The notes: a model not told the origin generated them from the sequence alone. A DNA stretch of 64,000 nucleotides from Bacteroidales bacterium (GCA_016709865.1 JADJLX010000003.1:584858-648857), one strand, 5' to 3'; positions 20,535-30,343 are shown, counted from the stretch's first letter. Numbers and translations: made by a program.

Positions 20535-21872
20535 TTACCTTCTCTTTGTTGCACTCGATGAGCTATTTTCCTTTTCTTTTGAACTGGTGCTTCTGGAAGA
20601 AGATTCAGATTTCGTTGCTTTTGTTGAAGATCTGGCCGGAGTAGAACTTTTTGTGGTCGTTCTGGCCGGTGCAGATGATTTTGTTGTCGTTTCCCTTGTT
20701 CTGCTTACAGTCCCGGTACTCTTTGTCGCTGCCGGCTTGGTAGCTGCCCTGTCTGATCCCGAATTACTCTGTCTCCTTGAAGAGGCGGCATTCTGACCTG
20801 AAGAACCACTTGTTCCCGACTTAACAGAAGTTGGATTGTCAGACCTTCTTATTGTACCTGTATTATTGATGGTTTTGGAATCGCTTTTTGTATTGGTACG
20901 GGTATTTGTGCGTGTTGTTGTGCTTCCTGCACTGCGGTCACCTGATTGAGTGGATACTGACTTTCTGCCCTCATCTGTTGATGTGCTGGTTCTGTTTGAC
21001 CTTACATCGCTGTTTGTACGGGTACTTTTATATAAGGCTTCACCATCTCTGCGCGACTCCGGACGTGAGTAAGTGGTCTTATAGTTACCTTCCTTGACTC
21101 TTACACTTACTGTTGGTGAGAATACTCTCACGTTGGTGTAATAGAATGTATTGTACCTGGTGTAGCGTGGCTGGTGCCAGTGACGGTAGTGTCTGTAGTA
21201 TTCAGGATACCAGTTTGAATAATATCCGTAGTAATAATGGTAGTAGAACGGGCTCCAGGGTTGCCAGTAGGAAGGGTAATATCCCCATCTCCATGATGAA
21301 CGCCAGACTACGTAATCGGGACGGTATATAAACCTTATCATTGGCCATGCAGCTACTTCGTAGTAATTGGTCCTTATTACTGTTACGTTCTGCCTGTTGT
21401 TATTTCTCCCGTTATATCCAGGATTTGGTGTTTCGCCATTATTATCATCATAAATCGGTTCAATAATATAATTCCTTCCATACAATTCTTCATCGCCTAT
21501 GAGCTGTATTGCTACCTCTCCGTTACGAAGTTTCTGAACCGTAAAAACGCCAACATCCTGTCGCTCATTATTGTTTAATGCCACTGACATTACTATGTTA
21601 TGGTCTTGTCCATCAACATAATCAGTAACCATTATGTAGTCAACAAAGTTATCGCCATTCAGATCAAGGTTATTGATTCTGGAGTTTTGTTCATTAAGTT
21701 TTCTCTCAAATCCTTCCAGTGTCTCAGATTCCTGGAACAGGCTCATAACAGCATAGAGATTTAGGTTATCTCCCGGCAGACCCAGATATTCATCGGGTTT
21801 ATCCTGTGCCCTTACTATTGTTCCGGTAGCTATCAGGAGCGAGAGAATCGAAGTAAATAGTGCCTTTTTCAT
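20535..21872 (-). CDS. Secreted protein with Ser/Thr/Lys-rich low-complexity tail
   Basis: A 445-residue exported protein, start set at MKKALFTSILSLLIATG because the frame upstream runs into the next gene's 3' end. Residues about 25-150 form a globular region (YLGLPGDNLNLYAVMSLFQES, NNLDLNGDNFVDYIMVTDYV) with a calcium-like DLNGDNFVD loop. A Tyr/Trp/His-rich segment (about 195-245) follows, and then about 180 residues of Ser/Thr/Arg/Lys-rich sequence. The tail looks disordered and could bind acidic polymers or peptidoglycan. A 25-bp palindrome abuts the stop codon. The function is not recognised. Confidence 0.72.
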   Translation of the reverse strand: MKKALFTSILSLLIATGTIVRAQDKPDEYLGLPGDNLNLYAVMSLFQESETLEGFERKLNEQNSRINNLDLNGDNFVDYIMVTDYVDGQDHNIVMSVALNNNERQDVGVFTVQKLRNGEVAIQLIGDEELYGRNYIIEPIYDDNNGETPNPGYNGRNNNRQNVTVIRTNYYEVAAWPMIRFIYRPDYVVWRSSWRWGYYPSYWQPWSPFYYHYYYGYYSNWYPEYYRHYRHWHQPRYTRYNTFYYTNVRVFSPTVSVRVKEGNYKTTYSRPESRRDGEALYKSTRTNSDVRSNRTSTSTDEGRKSVSTQSGDRSAGSTTTRTNTRTNTKSDSKTINNTGTIRRSDNPTSVKSGTSGSSGQNAASSRRQSNSGSDRAATKPAATKSTGTVSRTRETTTKSSAPARTTTKSSTPARSSTKATKSESSSRSTSSKEKENSSSSATKRR

Positions 21873-21933
21873 TTTGTTTAATTTTAGAAGAATCATTTCT
21901 TCATATCGACAATAACAAAACACGTACCAAATT

Positions 21934-23274
21934 TCATTCTGAAACCAATTCTCCCGACTTGTGGCCGCTAACATTATTGTTCTTCATCTCTGCAGGCAGG
22001 CTGTTTTTATACTGGAACAGGGCTGCAATCTGTTTTCCTTTACCACTGTTTCTGATAGTATTGTTTTCAATAACCACTCTTTCAGCCTTGCAGTTTATTG
22101 AAATACCATAGCCTCCTTCTTTTGTTCCGTTATTTTCAATGATGTTATTTCTTATTATTGTCCCGTGGGGTGCATTGGCAGGGATTTCGCCTCTTAAATG
22201 GATGCCATCTGATCCGTTTTCACTTATAGTATTTCCCTCAAACAGCATATCAGTGTCTTTATGCCCTGTGCTTATTCCGTTTCTGCCATTTCGAGAAAAA
22301 GTATTATTCTTTACCTCTCCGTTTCTTACCCTCCAGCATACAAAGAGTCCATAACCATCATTGTCATGACTGTTATTCCCCTCAATAGTTGTGTACGGAG
22401 AACCGGTTCCGGGATGCAGTCCGCTGTTTGAACAGCCATATACCTCGCAGTTCCTTACGGTAACATATTCGGTTATCTGCCAGCTTATTCCATCGCTGTT
22501 ATAATCTTTAACAATAACATTTTCAACCACAGCCTTATGAACCTTATGCAGATAGATCCCTCCGGCACGGCAGCCATCTATCATATCGTTTGTCTCACGG
22601 CTCCCGTCAACGGTGAGGCCGGAGATCGTTACATTATTCGCCTCCACAGCGCTTATCACAGAACAGGCATTTGAAACTGTACCGTTATCTCCAGCCTGGT
22701 AATCGCGTACCAGATACTCGTCAATAAATAGTGTATTACCCTCTATTGAAGTAATTTTTGCAGTTGTAAGGTCCCAGCCTGAGCGCTGTTTATCGTCATA
22801 TATAGCAACTCCCATTCCCGGTTTGAATCCCGATGCATCTGCAATAGTCAACCGTAATTCCCCATAGTCGGCATCAATTGTAAACTGCGACCTGAATCCC
22901 TTACATTTCTTCAGTATCGTTTTTGGACCCGACCCTGTAAGAGTGATATTATCATACAGCCTTACCGGTGCAATTATATCAAAATGTCCGGGCATGAGTT
23001 TTACTGTACCACCATTACCTGCTTCTTTCAGGGCATCGATAGCTGTTTGTATAGCCACAGATGTGAATCCCTGTATTTCAGCATTGTTTCCTCCCACAGT
23101 AATAACTCGTGCAGATCTGATTTTATGCACAACTGAAACAACGCCTGAATCAGATTTGTGATTAATACTGACTTTGATATTCTCACTTTCTTTTTTCATT
23201 TCGTTACTCTTATTCTGGTATGTACATCCTGAGATAATAATCAGGAAGAGGAAGGTAAATTTAATTATTCTCAT
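21934..23274 (-). CDS. Right-handed beta-helix lipoprotein (pectate-lyase-like fold)
   Basis: A 446-residue lipoprotein (IISGC, Cys17) with a pectate-lyase/parallel beta-helix fold. After an opening strand-rich segment (AIQTAIDALKEAGNGGTVKL), many N-rich coils follow (VENVIVKDYN, VRNCEVYGCSNSGLH, IEGNNSHDNDGYGLF, IIRNNIIENNG). Such proteins cleave or bind polysaccharides at the surface. No catalytic set can be assigned by eye, so binding or structural roles are equally likely. Confidence 0.82.
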   Translation of the reverse strand: MRIIKFTFLFLIIISGCTYQNKSNEMKKESENIKVSINHKSDSGVVSVVHKIRSARVITVGGNNAEIQGFTSVAIQTAIDALKEAGNGGTVKLMPGHFDIIAPVRLYDNITLTGSGPKTILKKCKGFRSQFTIDADYGELRLTIADASGFKPGMGVAIYDDKQRSGWDLTTAKITSIEGNTLFIDEYLVRDYQAGDNGTVSNACSVISAVEANNVTISGLTVDGSRETNDMIDGCRAGGIYLHKVHKAVVENVIVKDYNSDGISWQITEYVTVRNCEVYGCSNSGLHPGTGSPYTTIEGNNSHDNDGYGLFVCWRVRNGEVKNNTFSRNGRNGISTGHKDTDMLFEGNTISENGSDGIHLRGEIPANAPHGTIIRNNIIENNGTKEGGYGISINCKAERVVIENNTIRNSGKGKQIAALFQYKNSLPAEMKNNNVSGHKSGELVSE

Positions 23275-23464
23275 GGCGGTCAGTTTAAGTTCTGTTTTTT
23301 AAACGATTCAGAAAAGTAAGAAATTTTTATGACATGTAATAAGCGGCTACCGGTTTCCGGCTACCGGCAAGCGGTAAGGGCAACTTATCTATCCCAAAAA
23401 TAGTTGTCATATTTTTAAAATATATTTACCCTGCTTTCGTCTATGGAATTAAACAACCTCTTAA

Positions 23465-24025
23465 ATGAGCCCGAAAGAGTCAGAGAAAATTGGAACTGTT
23501 TATAAAGATGAGCGAAAAAGATTGCTCGGATATATACGTAACAGGATTCCGGATCATGTTGAGGCTGAAGATATTCTGCAGGATGTCTTCTACCAGCTGA
23601 CTATTGGCTTCCGGGACATCAGGAGGATTGAAAACCTGACAGCATGGATCTATAAAGTGGCTGATAACCGTATCACCGATCTCTTCCGCAAGAAAAAGCC
23701 TGTAAAAGTCAGTTACAGCGAAAATGCACGGGATGATGAGGACGGACCTCTTTTACTCGAGGAGATACTCCCTTCGCTCGGATCAACACCCGAAGATGAT
23801 GAGTTAAAGGAACTGATATGGGAAGCCATTGAAGAGACGCTGTCGGAACTTCCTGAAGAGCAGAGAAGTGTATTCGTTGCAAATGAGTTTGATGGTAAGA
23901 GTTTCAAAGAGATATCTGAAGAAACCGGTGCCGGAATAAATACCCTCATCTCACGCAAACGATATGCTGTTCTTGCCCTAAGGGAAAACTTAAGTGAATT
24001 ATATAAACTATTTAAAAATCATTAG
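23465..24025 (+). CDS. ECF-type RNA polymerase sigma factor
   Basis: A 186-residue sigma-70-family extracytoplasmic-function factor. Region 2 is KRLLGYIRNRIPDHVEAEDILQDVFYQL and region 4 is LSELPEEQRSVFVANEFDGKSFKEISEETG. No anti-sigma gene of the usual kind follows; instead a small two-helix membrane protein starts one base after its stop, which may act in its place. The pair ends in a terminator. Confidence 0.9.
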   Translation: MSPKESEKIGTVYKDERKRLLGYIRNRIPDHVEAEDILQDVFYQLTIGFRDIRRIENLTAWIYKVADNRITDLFRKKKPVKVSYSENARDDEDGPLLLEEILPSLGSTPEDDELKELIWEAIEETLSELPEEQRSVFVANEFDGKSFKEISEETGAGINTLISRKRYAVLALRENLSELYKLFKNH

Positions 24026-24026
24026 T

Positions 24027-24329
24027 ATGAAAGCGTTAACAGTTTTAAAGTATGTTGGATTTGGAATTCTTGGTGTGGGCTTTGTTATTGCAGTGGTATT
24101 TGGAGTCCAGGCTCTCTGGAACTGGCTAATACCCGAATTATTCCATGGACCAGTGATAACTTTCTGGCAAACTGCCGGGTTATTCCTGCTCTCAAAAATT
24201 CTGCTAACAGGAGTTGCCCCTGGTGGATCAGGTAACCATCGGAAAAGTGAGTGGAAGAGGAAATACAATGACAAGTTCAGATCATCGTGCAGGGATGATG
24301 AAAAAGTTACTTCACCTGAACAAGCATAA
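24027..24329 (+). CDS. Small membrane protein paired with the sigma factor
   Basis: A 100-residue protein with two hydrophobic helices (about residues 8-30 and 47-65) and a basic cytosolic tail (KSEWKRKYNDKFRSS). It begins one base after the sigma gene, so the two must be co-translated or co-transcribed. An anti-sigma or signalling role is inference from position only; no zinc-binding or other known anti-sigma motif is seen. Confidence 0.65.
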   Translation: MKALTVLKYVGFGILGVGFVIAVVFGVQALWNWLIPELFHGPVITFWQTAGLFLLSKILLTGVAPGGSGNHRKSEWKRKYNDKFRSSCRDDEKVTSPEQA

Positions 24330-24334
24330 AGGAT

Positions 24335-24366
24335 GCCGTCTCAAGAATAATTGAGACGGCTTTTTT
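24335..24366 (+). terminator. Rho-independent terminator of the sigma operon
   Basis: A perfect 10-bp stem GCCGTCTCAA/TTGAGACGGC with a 6-base loop, followed by TTTTTT. Confidence 0.88.
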
Positions 24367-24423
24367 ATTTGATCATTTTTTGGTACAATTCTTGTGCTTT
24401 TCAAGTGCTATAAACAGCCTCTC

Positions 24424-24822
24424 ATGAAAAAGATATATTTGCTGCTGATTTTACTGATTTCGGTTTCCTGGTCCTGTTCGAAAGATAAGATAGAGATTGA
24501 CGGCAACAATCTGCTTATAGGTGTATGGAACTATTCAGAGTATAAAGACAATTCTGCTGTTTTTACCCGAAGCAGTGAATTTGTTGATAATCATTGTTAT
24601 AAATTTAACATTAATGGGACCCTTGTTGAGCGAAAAAATGCAGGGTGGTGCGGAACTCCGCCGGTAACTTATGGTGATTTCGATGGAACCTGGTCGATTC
24701 AGAATGATACAATTCTTACAATAAATGTTGGTTACTGGGGAGGAAAAACTTCATACAAGCTTGATATTGAATCACTAGATGAGAACAATCTGGAGGTTAT
24801 TTCTCTTTTGGAAATCAAATAA
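24424..24822 (+). CDS. Lipocalin-like lipoprotein
   Basis: A 132-residue lipoprotein (signal MKKIYLLLILLISVSWSC, Cys18). The body reads LIGVWNYSEYKDNS, then FNINGTLVERKNAGWC and FDGTWSIQNDTILTINV, the pattern of Bacteroidota lipocalin-like proteins. The start was moved to this Met because the upstream part of the frame is not signal-like. Likely ligand-binding; ligand unknown. Confidence 0.75.
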   Translation: MKKIYLLLILLISVSWSCSKDKIEIDGNNLLIGVWNYSEYKDNSAVFTRSSEFVDNHCYKFNINGTLVERKNAGWCGTPPVTYGDFDGTWSIQNDTILTINVGYWGGKTSYKLDIESLDENNLEVISLLEIK

Positions 24823-24892
24823 ATTCAAATGCCATCCTTCGTTTTTTTTCATATATTTCCGGCCTTAGCCAACCCGAATGAAAACTCCGTGG

Positions 24893-24913
24893 CAGCCTGA
24901 GCTTGTCGAAGGC
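24893..24913. repeat. Short palindromic element, CCTGAGCTTGTCGAAGG type
   Basis: CAGCCTGAGCTTGTCGAAGG lies between two halves of a CTCCGTG-type repeat (CTCCGTGG before, CTCCGTG after). Relatives sit at 39478 and 42269 in the same type of context. Confidence 0.6.
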
Positions 24914-24976
24914 CTCCGTGTACTTCGTGGTTAAAAAAATATTTTGGGAAAATAGTCAGAAGAATAGATTATCAAT

Positions 24977-25456
24977 ATGTTAGACACCTCAATTTTGGCA
25001 GAAGAGATTACCTCCCTGATCGTGGAGTGGGAATCAAAGTTAGCAGCCCTCCCAAATGATACAATCTCTCAACGAAGAAATAGTCAGAACAGGAATATAA
25101 AGCAGATTCTTGGTCATCTGATCGACTCAGCTTCAAACAATACCCACAGGGTGGTACACCTTCAGTATCAAACCTGTCCGCTTGAGTTCCCAAACTACGC
25201 AACTTTTGGAAATAACGACCGGTGGATTGCTATTCAGAACTATCAGAATGAGGACTGGTCTGATATGATACAGTTGTGGAAGTATTCGCTTTTACATTTC
25301 TGTCATGTGATCAGAAATGTCAATAAGGATAAGCTCCATAACGAATGGATCTCCGAACCTGGTAAGAACATCACTATGGAGACCATGATAATTGACTTCC
25401 CGAAGCATCTGAAACTGCATCTTAAAGAAATTGAAGAACTTATCGGAAGAATCTGA
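24977..25456 (+). CDS. DinB family protein
   Basis: A 159-residue four-helix-bundle protein of the DinB/YfiT group. The first metal-site region is ILGHLIDSASNNTHRV and the later conserved part is FPKHLKLHLKEIEELI with two His in helix 4. Members are metal-dependent thiol transferases or hydrolases of uncertain substrate. The GNAT gene follows after 27 bases, so the two may be co-transcribed. Confidence 0.8.
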   Translation: MLDTSILAEEITSLIVEWESKLAALPNDTISQRRNSQNRNIKQILGHLIDSASNNTHRVVHLQYQTCPLEFPNYATFGNNDRWIAIQNYQNEDWSDMIQLWKYSLLHFCHVIRNVNKDKLHNEWISEPGKNITMETMIIDFPKHLKLHLKEIEELIGRI

Positions 25457-25483
25457 CCTGGATTTGAAATGTAATTTACTGTC

Positions 25484-25936
25484 ATGATTATAATAAAAAG
25501 AACATCATCTGAAAATCCCGATTTCATTAAACTCGTAAAACTTCTCGATGCAGATCTTGCTATTCGCGATGGTGATGAACATACGTTTTACTCTCAGTTC
25601 AATACCCTGCAGAAGATTAAACATGTCGTAGTTGCCTTTGACGACCTTAATCCTGTTGGCTGCGGAGCGATTAAAGAGTACTCCGCAGATACAATGGAAA
25701 TTAAAAGGATGTATGTCCATCCCGATCACAGGAAAAAGGGCATCGCATCCAGAGTTCTTCTTGAACTTGAGGCATGGGCAGGAGAAATGTCATACCAGAA
25801 ATGCATTCTTGAAACAGGCAAAAAGCAGCCGGAAGCAATTGGTATGTATAGAAAGAACGGCTATACCTCAATTCCGAATTACGGACAATATGCAGGTGTT
25901 GAGAATAGTGTGTGTTTTGAGAAGAGGATAAAATGA
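25484..25936 (+). CDS. GNAT family N-acetyltransferase
   Basis: A 150-residue acetyltransferase. The acetyl-CoA-binding motif is MYVHPDHRKKGIASRVLLELE, preceded by the beta-4 strand MEIKR and followed by CILETGKKQPEAIGMYRKNGY. Substrate unknown. Confidence 0.88.
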   Translation: MIIIKRTSSENPDFIKLVKLLDADLAIRDGDEHTFYSQFNTLQKIKHVVVAFDDLNPVGCGAIKEYSADTMEIKRMYVHPDHRKKGIASRVLLELEAWAGEMSYQKCILETGKKQPEAIGMYRKNGYTSIPNYGQYAGVENSVCFEKRIK

Positions 25937-26013
25937 TCTGGTGAAACCCGCTATATACTCCGTTCTACTACTTTGTAAAATTAATATCTTTACATCCCAG
26001 TTAAATAACATAA

Positions 26014-26901
26014 ATGGTTAATAAGACCTACACTCAGTTTGGAAAATTTTCGGTAGCTGTTATGCTTCCAATATTCATTCTAAGTCTGATAATGTTAGTT
26101 TGTATCGGTTTTGACGAATTAATTACCGTTTTCACTTTCGGTTTTGTTTTATTAACTCTTTTGATATGCCTTCTGACCTTCTACAAACTGACAATATCGG
26201 TCACCGATACATATGTTTCATTCAGTCTAGGGATAGGATTAGTCTCGAGGAAGTATTCTGTTTCAGATATTAAAAGCTGTAAACCTGTAAAAAATAACAT
26301 CCTCACAGGAGTTGGCATAAGGATGCTAAACAATGGCTGGCTTTATAATGTCTCGGGACTTCAGGCAATTGAGCTGACATTCAAAAACAGAAAATCGGTT
26401 GTCAGGATCGGAACAGATAAGCCTGAAGAGGTCGCAATGGAAATCAATAAGTTAATCGAAGGAAATAAAATGGAGAGCATATCCGATTACAATAGTAAGT
26501 CGCATGTTGCTTTAATACTGATTATCCTTTTTCTTGCTATCATCATTCCAGCGGCGATTGTTCTCTCCGGGAAACGTGAAATAAAGACAACTTTTACAAA
26601 CACTGAATTTGTTATAAACGGAATGTATGGAATGGGTATTAAGCTTGCCGATATCAGGCAGCTTGATACTATTTCTGCTTTGCCCGCAATAAAAAGACGT
26701 ACAAACGGTTATGCTGCCGGTAATACACTTAAAGGAAACTTCACTCTCAGCGATAAAAGCAAGGTCAAATTGTTTATTACAAAAGGAAATCCACCCTATA
26801 TTTCTATCCGGACAGATGATCTTCAGCTATATTTTAATTTTGAAGACAGCCGTAATACTGTGGAGTTGTTTAATGAACTGAAAGAGAGGGTGAAGAGGTG
26901 A
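26014..26901 (+). CDS. Membrane protein with two PH-like domains
   Basis: A 295-residue protein with two hydrophobic helices near the N-terminus (about residues 11-58), a PH-like cytosolic domain (FSLGIGLVSRKYSVSDIKSC, VRIGTDKPEEVAMEINKLIE), a third helix near 168-188 and a second PH-like domain. Similar proteins are common, uncharacterised Bacteroidota membrane proteins. Its stop lies at the start of a purine-rich intergenic repeat. Confidence 0.65.
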   Translation: MVNKTYTQFGKFSVAVMLPIFILSLIMLVCIGFDELITVFTFGFVLLTLLICLLTFYKLTISVTDTYVSFSLGIGLVSRKYSVSDIKSCKPVKNNILTGVGIRMLNNGWLYNVSGLQAIELTFKNRKSVVRIGTDKPEEVAMEINKLIEGNKMESISDYNSKSHVALILIILFLAIIIPAAIVLSGKREIKTTFTNTEFVINGMYGMGIKLADIRQLDTISALPAIKRRTNGYAAGNTLKGNFTLSDKSKVKLFITKGNPPYISIRTDDLQLYFNFEDSRNTVELFNELKERVKR

Positions 26902-26972
26902 AGGGGAGAGTGGGAGAGTGGGAGAAAAGGAGATGACTGCAGGACCGCAAGACCGCAAGACTGCAAGACAAC
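26896..26972. repeat. GGGAGAGT repeats followed by GACCGCAA repeats
   Basis: Purine-rich GGGAGAGTGGGAGA units run into three to four copies of an 8-base GACYGCAA unit. The order is the same as in the larger cassettes near 32.1, 39.5, 46.2 and 49.0 kb. Confidence 0.6.
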
Positions 26973-27005
26973 GAGGGATAAGAATAAACGAACAATGAAT
27001 TCATA

Positions 27006-28133
27006 ATGATAAAGAAAATCGAGATACAGATTGCTCAGCAGCACTTAGACAAGCTGAAAGAGAAAATTAGAAATACCAGATGGCCCGATGAGATAGAAGG
27101 GTCGGGATGGAATTATGGCGCGAGCCTTTACTATATGAAGGAGCTGGCTGACTTCTGGCTCAATGTCTACGACTGGCGGAAAACAGAAAGTGAAATTAAC
27201 AGTTATCCAAACTATATTGCCACTATCGACGGATTCAAGATTCATTTCCAGCATATAAAAGGAACAGGCCAGAAGAATATCCCGCTAATAATGACACACG
27301 GCTGGCCTTCATCCTTCCTTGAGATGAAAAAACTTATTCCTCTGCTCACCCAAAGCAGTCCGCTCGCTTTCGACCTGGTTATCCCTTCGATGATGGGGTA
27401 TGGTTTTTCGCAAAAAATCAGAGAGTCAGGATGCAATGTCATCTTTATGGCAGAATTATGGCATAAGTTAATGACAGAACTGGGATACGATAAATACGGA
27501 GTACAGGGCGGCGACTTCGGGGCAGGTATCTCAACAGCCCTTGCAGCTAAATATCCTGAGCATGTAACCGGGATTCATCTTAACTATATCCCCGGCAATT
27601 ATGTGCCGAAAATGGAAGAGAATGAGGAGTTTACAAAAGAAGAAAACGATTATCTCGATCAGGAAGAAGCCTGGTATGCTAAGGAGGGCGGATATTCGCT
27701 TCAGCAGAATACCAAACCACTTACTCTGGCATACGGACTGAATGATTCTCCGGTTGGATTAGCTGCATGGATAGTGGAAAAGATGCACGGATGGGCCGAC
27801 TGTAATGGCTATATCGGTAATGTTTTTACAAAAGATGAACTGTTATCCAATATCACTCTCTACTGGATAACAGAAACAATACATTCGTCTATAAGACTTT
27901 ATAATGAAAACAATAAAGTCCCTCTGATTCTCGGTAAAGAGACATTTATTAATACCCCGACCGCTATCGCACATTTCAAATATGAGGAACCATTTCCCCC
28001 GCGCTCTTTCATCGAAAGGGGATATAATATAAAGCAGTGGTCGGATTTCCCGTCTGGAGGTCACTTCCCTGCCATCGAAAAACCCGAACTGCTTGCTGAA
28101 GACATAATTAAGTTTTTCAGTCTTCATACTTAG
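27006..28133 (+). CDS. Epoxide hydrolase-like alpha/beta hydrolase
   Basis: A 375-residue alpha/beta-hydrolase with the epoxide-hydrolase N-terminal domain (residues about 3-85). The oxyanion motif HGWP is at 98-101, the nucleophile is Asp170 in QGGDFGAG, and the catalytic His353 lies in SGGHFPAIEKPE. The triad fits epoxide opening via an alkyl-enzyme ester. Product lacks a signal peptide, so it acts in the cytosol. The natural substrate is unknown. Confidence 0.88.
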   Translation: MIKKIEIQIAQQHLDKLKEKIRNTRWPDEIEGSGWNYGASLYYMKELADFWLNVYDWRKTESEINSYPNYIATIDGFKIHFQHIKGTGQKNIPLIMTHGWPSSFLEMKKLIPLLTQSSPLAFDLVIPSMMGYGFSQKIRESGCNVIFMAELWHKLMTELGYDKYGVQGGDFGAGISTALAAKYPEHVTGIHLNYIPGNYVPKMEENEEFTKEENDYLDQEEAWYAKEGGYSLQQNTKPLTLAYGLNDSPVGLAAWIVEKMHGWADCNGYIGNVFTKDELLSNITLYWITETIHSSIRLYNENNKVPLILGKETFINTPTAIAHFKYEEPFPPRSFIERGYNIKQWSDFPSGGHFPAIEKPELLAEDIIKFFSLHT

Positions 28134-28156
28134 ACATTCAATTGAATTCAAAAATT

Positions 28157-28417
28157 TCCCCTCCTTTTGAAGGAGGGGTGGTCGGGATGATTGATTATCA
28201 TATATATACAGTATTTTATTTCCCGACCGGGGTGGTTGATTCTCTGATTTCCTTTTACCTATATTTAAATGAAAACAAAAACATCTTTAACAGGAAAAGT
28301 CTTAAGTTCTTAGAATCGAATCCACTTCTACAGAGGTAATCAACCACCCCGGCCGGTATCAGAATTTGTTAAATATTTAAAAAACAGTCCGGCCACCCCT
28401 CCTTCAAAAGGAGGGGA
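28157..28417. mobile_element. Gene-less hairpin-bounded inverted-repeat element (relative of the 34.7 kb DUF559 element)
   Basis: Both ends are inverted copies of the same design: an outer palindrome CCCCTCCTT...AAGGAGGGG, then GTGGYCGG, about 35-45 AT-rich bases, and an inner CCGGCCGGGGTGGTTGATT-like block. The ~95-bp middle has no gene. The same ends flank the DUF559 gene at 34.7-35.3 kb, so this looks like a deletion derivative that might move with its help. The ORF drawn through this DNA is not a gene. Confidence 0.72.
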
Positions 28418-28462
28418 AATGTATTAGACACTGCAGGACCGCAAGACCGCAAGACTTTTTAT

Positions 28463-30343
28463 TTACTTCTTATTAAGTATCAGATCAATCTCATCCATCA
28501 CCCTGTTCATGAATGCGATAGTCAGTTCGAAAGGCTCATTAGTAGTCAGATCGGCTCCGGCTTTCTTAAGCAGTTCGATCGGATAATCAGATCCTCCCGA
28601 TGAAAGGAAGGTTATATATTTATTCAAAGCCTCTTTGTCACCGCTCTTGACTTTTTCAGCAAGCGATATTGATGCAGTGAATGAAGTGCTGTACTGGTAT
28701 ACATAGAATCCCCTGTAGAAATGAGGTATGAAAGCCCATTCCATCTCAAGGTTCTTATCAAGTTTGGTGATACCCTTTTCGGATCCGTAAAATTTCTTCA
28801 GAATATCCATATAGATCCCTGAAATTTCATCACCGGTTAGCGGCTGACCTTTTTCGACAGCTTCATGAATACGCAGTTCAAACTCTGCAAACTGAGTCTG
28901 GCGGAAGAGTGTGCCTTTAAAGACATCGAGCCAGGTCATCAGCATTGAGAGCCTTGTATTATCGTCTTTTACTTTCTTTATCATATTATCGAATAGTAGC
29001 ACCTCATTAAAAGTTGAGGCAACCTCCGCTACAAATATGGGGTAGTCGGCTAGAGGATAAGGCTGTTTGTTGTTCGAAAGGTAGCTCTGCATTGTATGTC
29101 CCAGTTCATGAGCCAGTGTGCTGACGTCAGAGTACAGATCGGTGTAGTTCAGCAGTATATACGGATGCAGATCCTTGTCCATTCCTGAAGAATATGCACC
29201 AAACTGTTTGCCAGGAGTCGGATATACATCAATCCATCTGTTGTCGATGGCCTTCTTCACTGTTGCAATATATTCATCGCCAAGAGGTTTCAGTGCCTCG
29301 AGGATGATGCCGGTTGCTTCATCATATGTATATTTCAGGTCAATATCCTTAACTACAGGGGCATAAAGGTCGGAGTACTTCAGTGTGTCAACTCCAAGCA
29401 TCCTCTTTTTGATTCCCAGGTAGCGATGGAAGGCAGGCAGGTTCCTGTTAACATTCTCTACAAGAGATGTATAGACCTTAACAGGTATGTTGTTTGGGTA
29501 GAGCGACGCTTCGAGAGCAGACTCGTAATGTCTGGCCCTGGATTGGAAGATATCCGTTTTTACAGTACCATAAAGCATCTCTCCGTAGGTTGCCTTGTAA
29601 TTCTCCCAGTTATTCCAGAAGGCATTGAAAACAAGCTCTCTGTCGGTCCTGTTAGTACTGGCTCTGTATCTGTTATATTCCGACTGTGTAACTGTTAATT
29701 TCTTTCCGTTCGAAAGTGTTACTTCAGGTGATGGCATCTCAGCATTACTGTATGTATTGTAAACAGCGTCAGGAACGCCGGTTACCATTGACGATAGCGC
29801 CATAATACGTTCTTCCGGTTCTGAAAGAGAGTGTTTCTTTAATCTGAACAGATTCTCAAGGCCCATTCTGTAAGGAGCCAGTTCAGGATCTGATTTTATG
29901 AAGCCGTCTATCTTCGACCACTCGGCCGACAGGATCTCAGGCTCGGCAAAAGCTGTTCTGGTACCCAGATCTGAGAACATCTGCTGAAGCTCCTGCTTCA
30001 TAGCATTGTATTTCATATTGCGGGTATCCAGGTCGGAGTTGAAACTGGCATAACTGTATAGTCTGGATGCCTCTTTCCCGATCTCAGAGCCCAGGACATA
30101 GAATTTTTTCAGATCGGCAGCTGATTTCGTGAGTGTTCCTTTGAATTTCTCAAGTCCTGCCGCTTTCACAGCCAGTGCCTCTTTGGCTTTTGTCCAGTCA
30201 GCATCTGATTTATATATGTCCGTAAGGTTCCACTTATATTTATCGGCTATCTCATCTCTTGTTTTCTGTCCGTATGCTGAAAAGGAAACAGAAGTAAGTA
30301 CTGCAAAAAGCATTATCGCTCTGACTAAAAGTCTTTTATTCAT
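28463..30343 (-). CDS. pepF: Oligoendopeptidase F (M3 family metallopeptidase)
   Basis: A 626-residue exported M3B zinc peptidase: signal peptide to about residue 25 (SAYGQ), the oligopeptidase-F N-terminal helical domain, and HELGHTMQS at 412-420 as the zinc site, with the downstream Glu in VAEVASTFNE. Length agrees with PepF. A signal peptide means it works in the periplasm or at the surface, unlike the cytosolic Firmicute enzyme. It degrades short peptides. Confidence 0.9.
   Translation of the reverse strand: MNKRLLVRAIMLFAVLTSVSFSAYGQKTRDEIADKYKWNLTDIYKSDADWTKAKEALAVKAAGLEKFKGTLTKSAADLKKFYVLGSEIGKEASRLYSYASFNSDLDTRNMKYNAMKQELQQMFSDLGTRTAFAEPEILSAEWSKIDGFIKSDPELAPYRMGLENLFRLKKHSLSEPEERIMALSSMVTGVPDAVYNTYSNAEMPSPEVTLSNGKKLTVTQSEYNRYRASTNRTDRELVFNAFWNNWENYKATYGEMLYGTVKTDIFQSRARHYESALEASLYPNNIPVKVYTSLVENVNRNLPAFHRYLGIKKRMLGVDTLKYSDLYAPVVKDIDLKYTYDEATGIILEALKPLGDEYIATVKKAIDNRWIDVYPTPGKQFGAYSSGMDKDLHPYILLNYTDLYSDVSTLAHELGHTMQSYLSNNKQPYPLADYPIFVAEVASTFNEVLLFDNMIKKVKDDNTRLSMLMTWLDVFKGTLFRQTQFAEFELRIHEAVEKGQPLTGDEISGIYMDILKKFYGSEKGITKLDKNLEMEWAFIPHFYRGFYVYQYSTSFTASISLAEKVKSGDKEALNKYITFLSSGGSDYPIELLKKAGADLTTNEPFELTIAFMNRVMDEIDLILNKK

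Noticed and set aside
28142..28339. A 65-residue ORF through the 28.2 kb hairpin element
   Set aside because: Its frame crosses the inverted-repeat end, has no family match and is low in coding character; it is repeat DNA.
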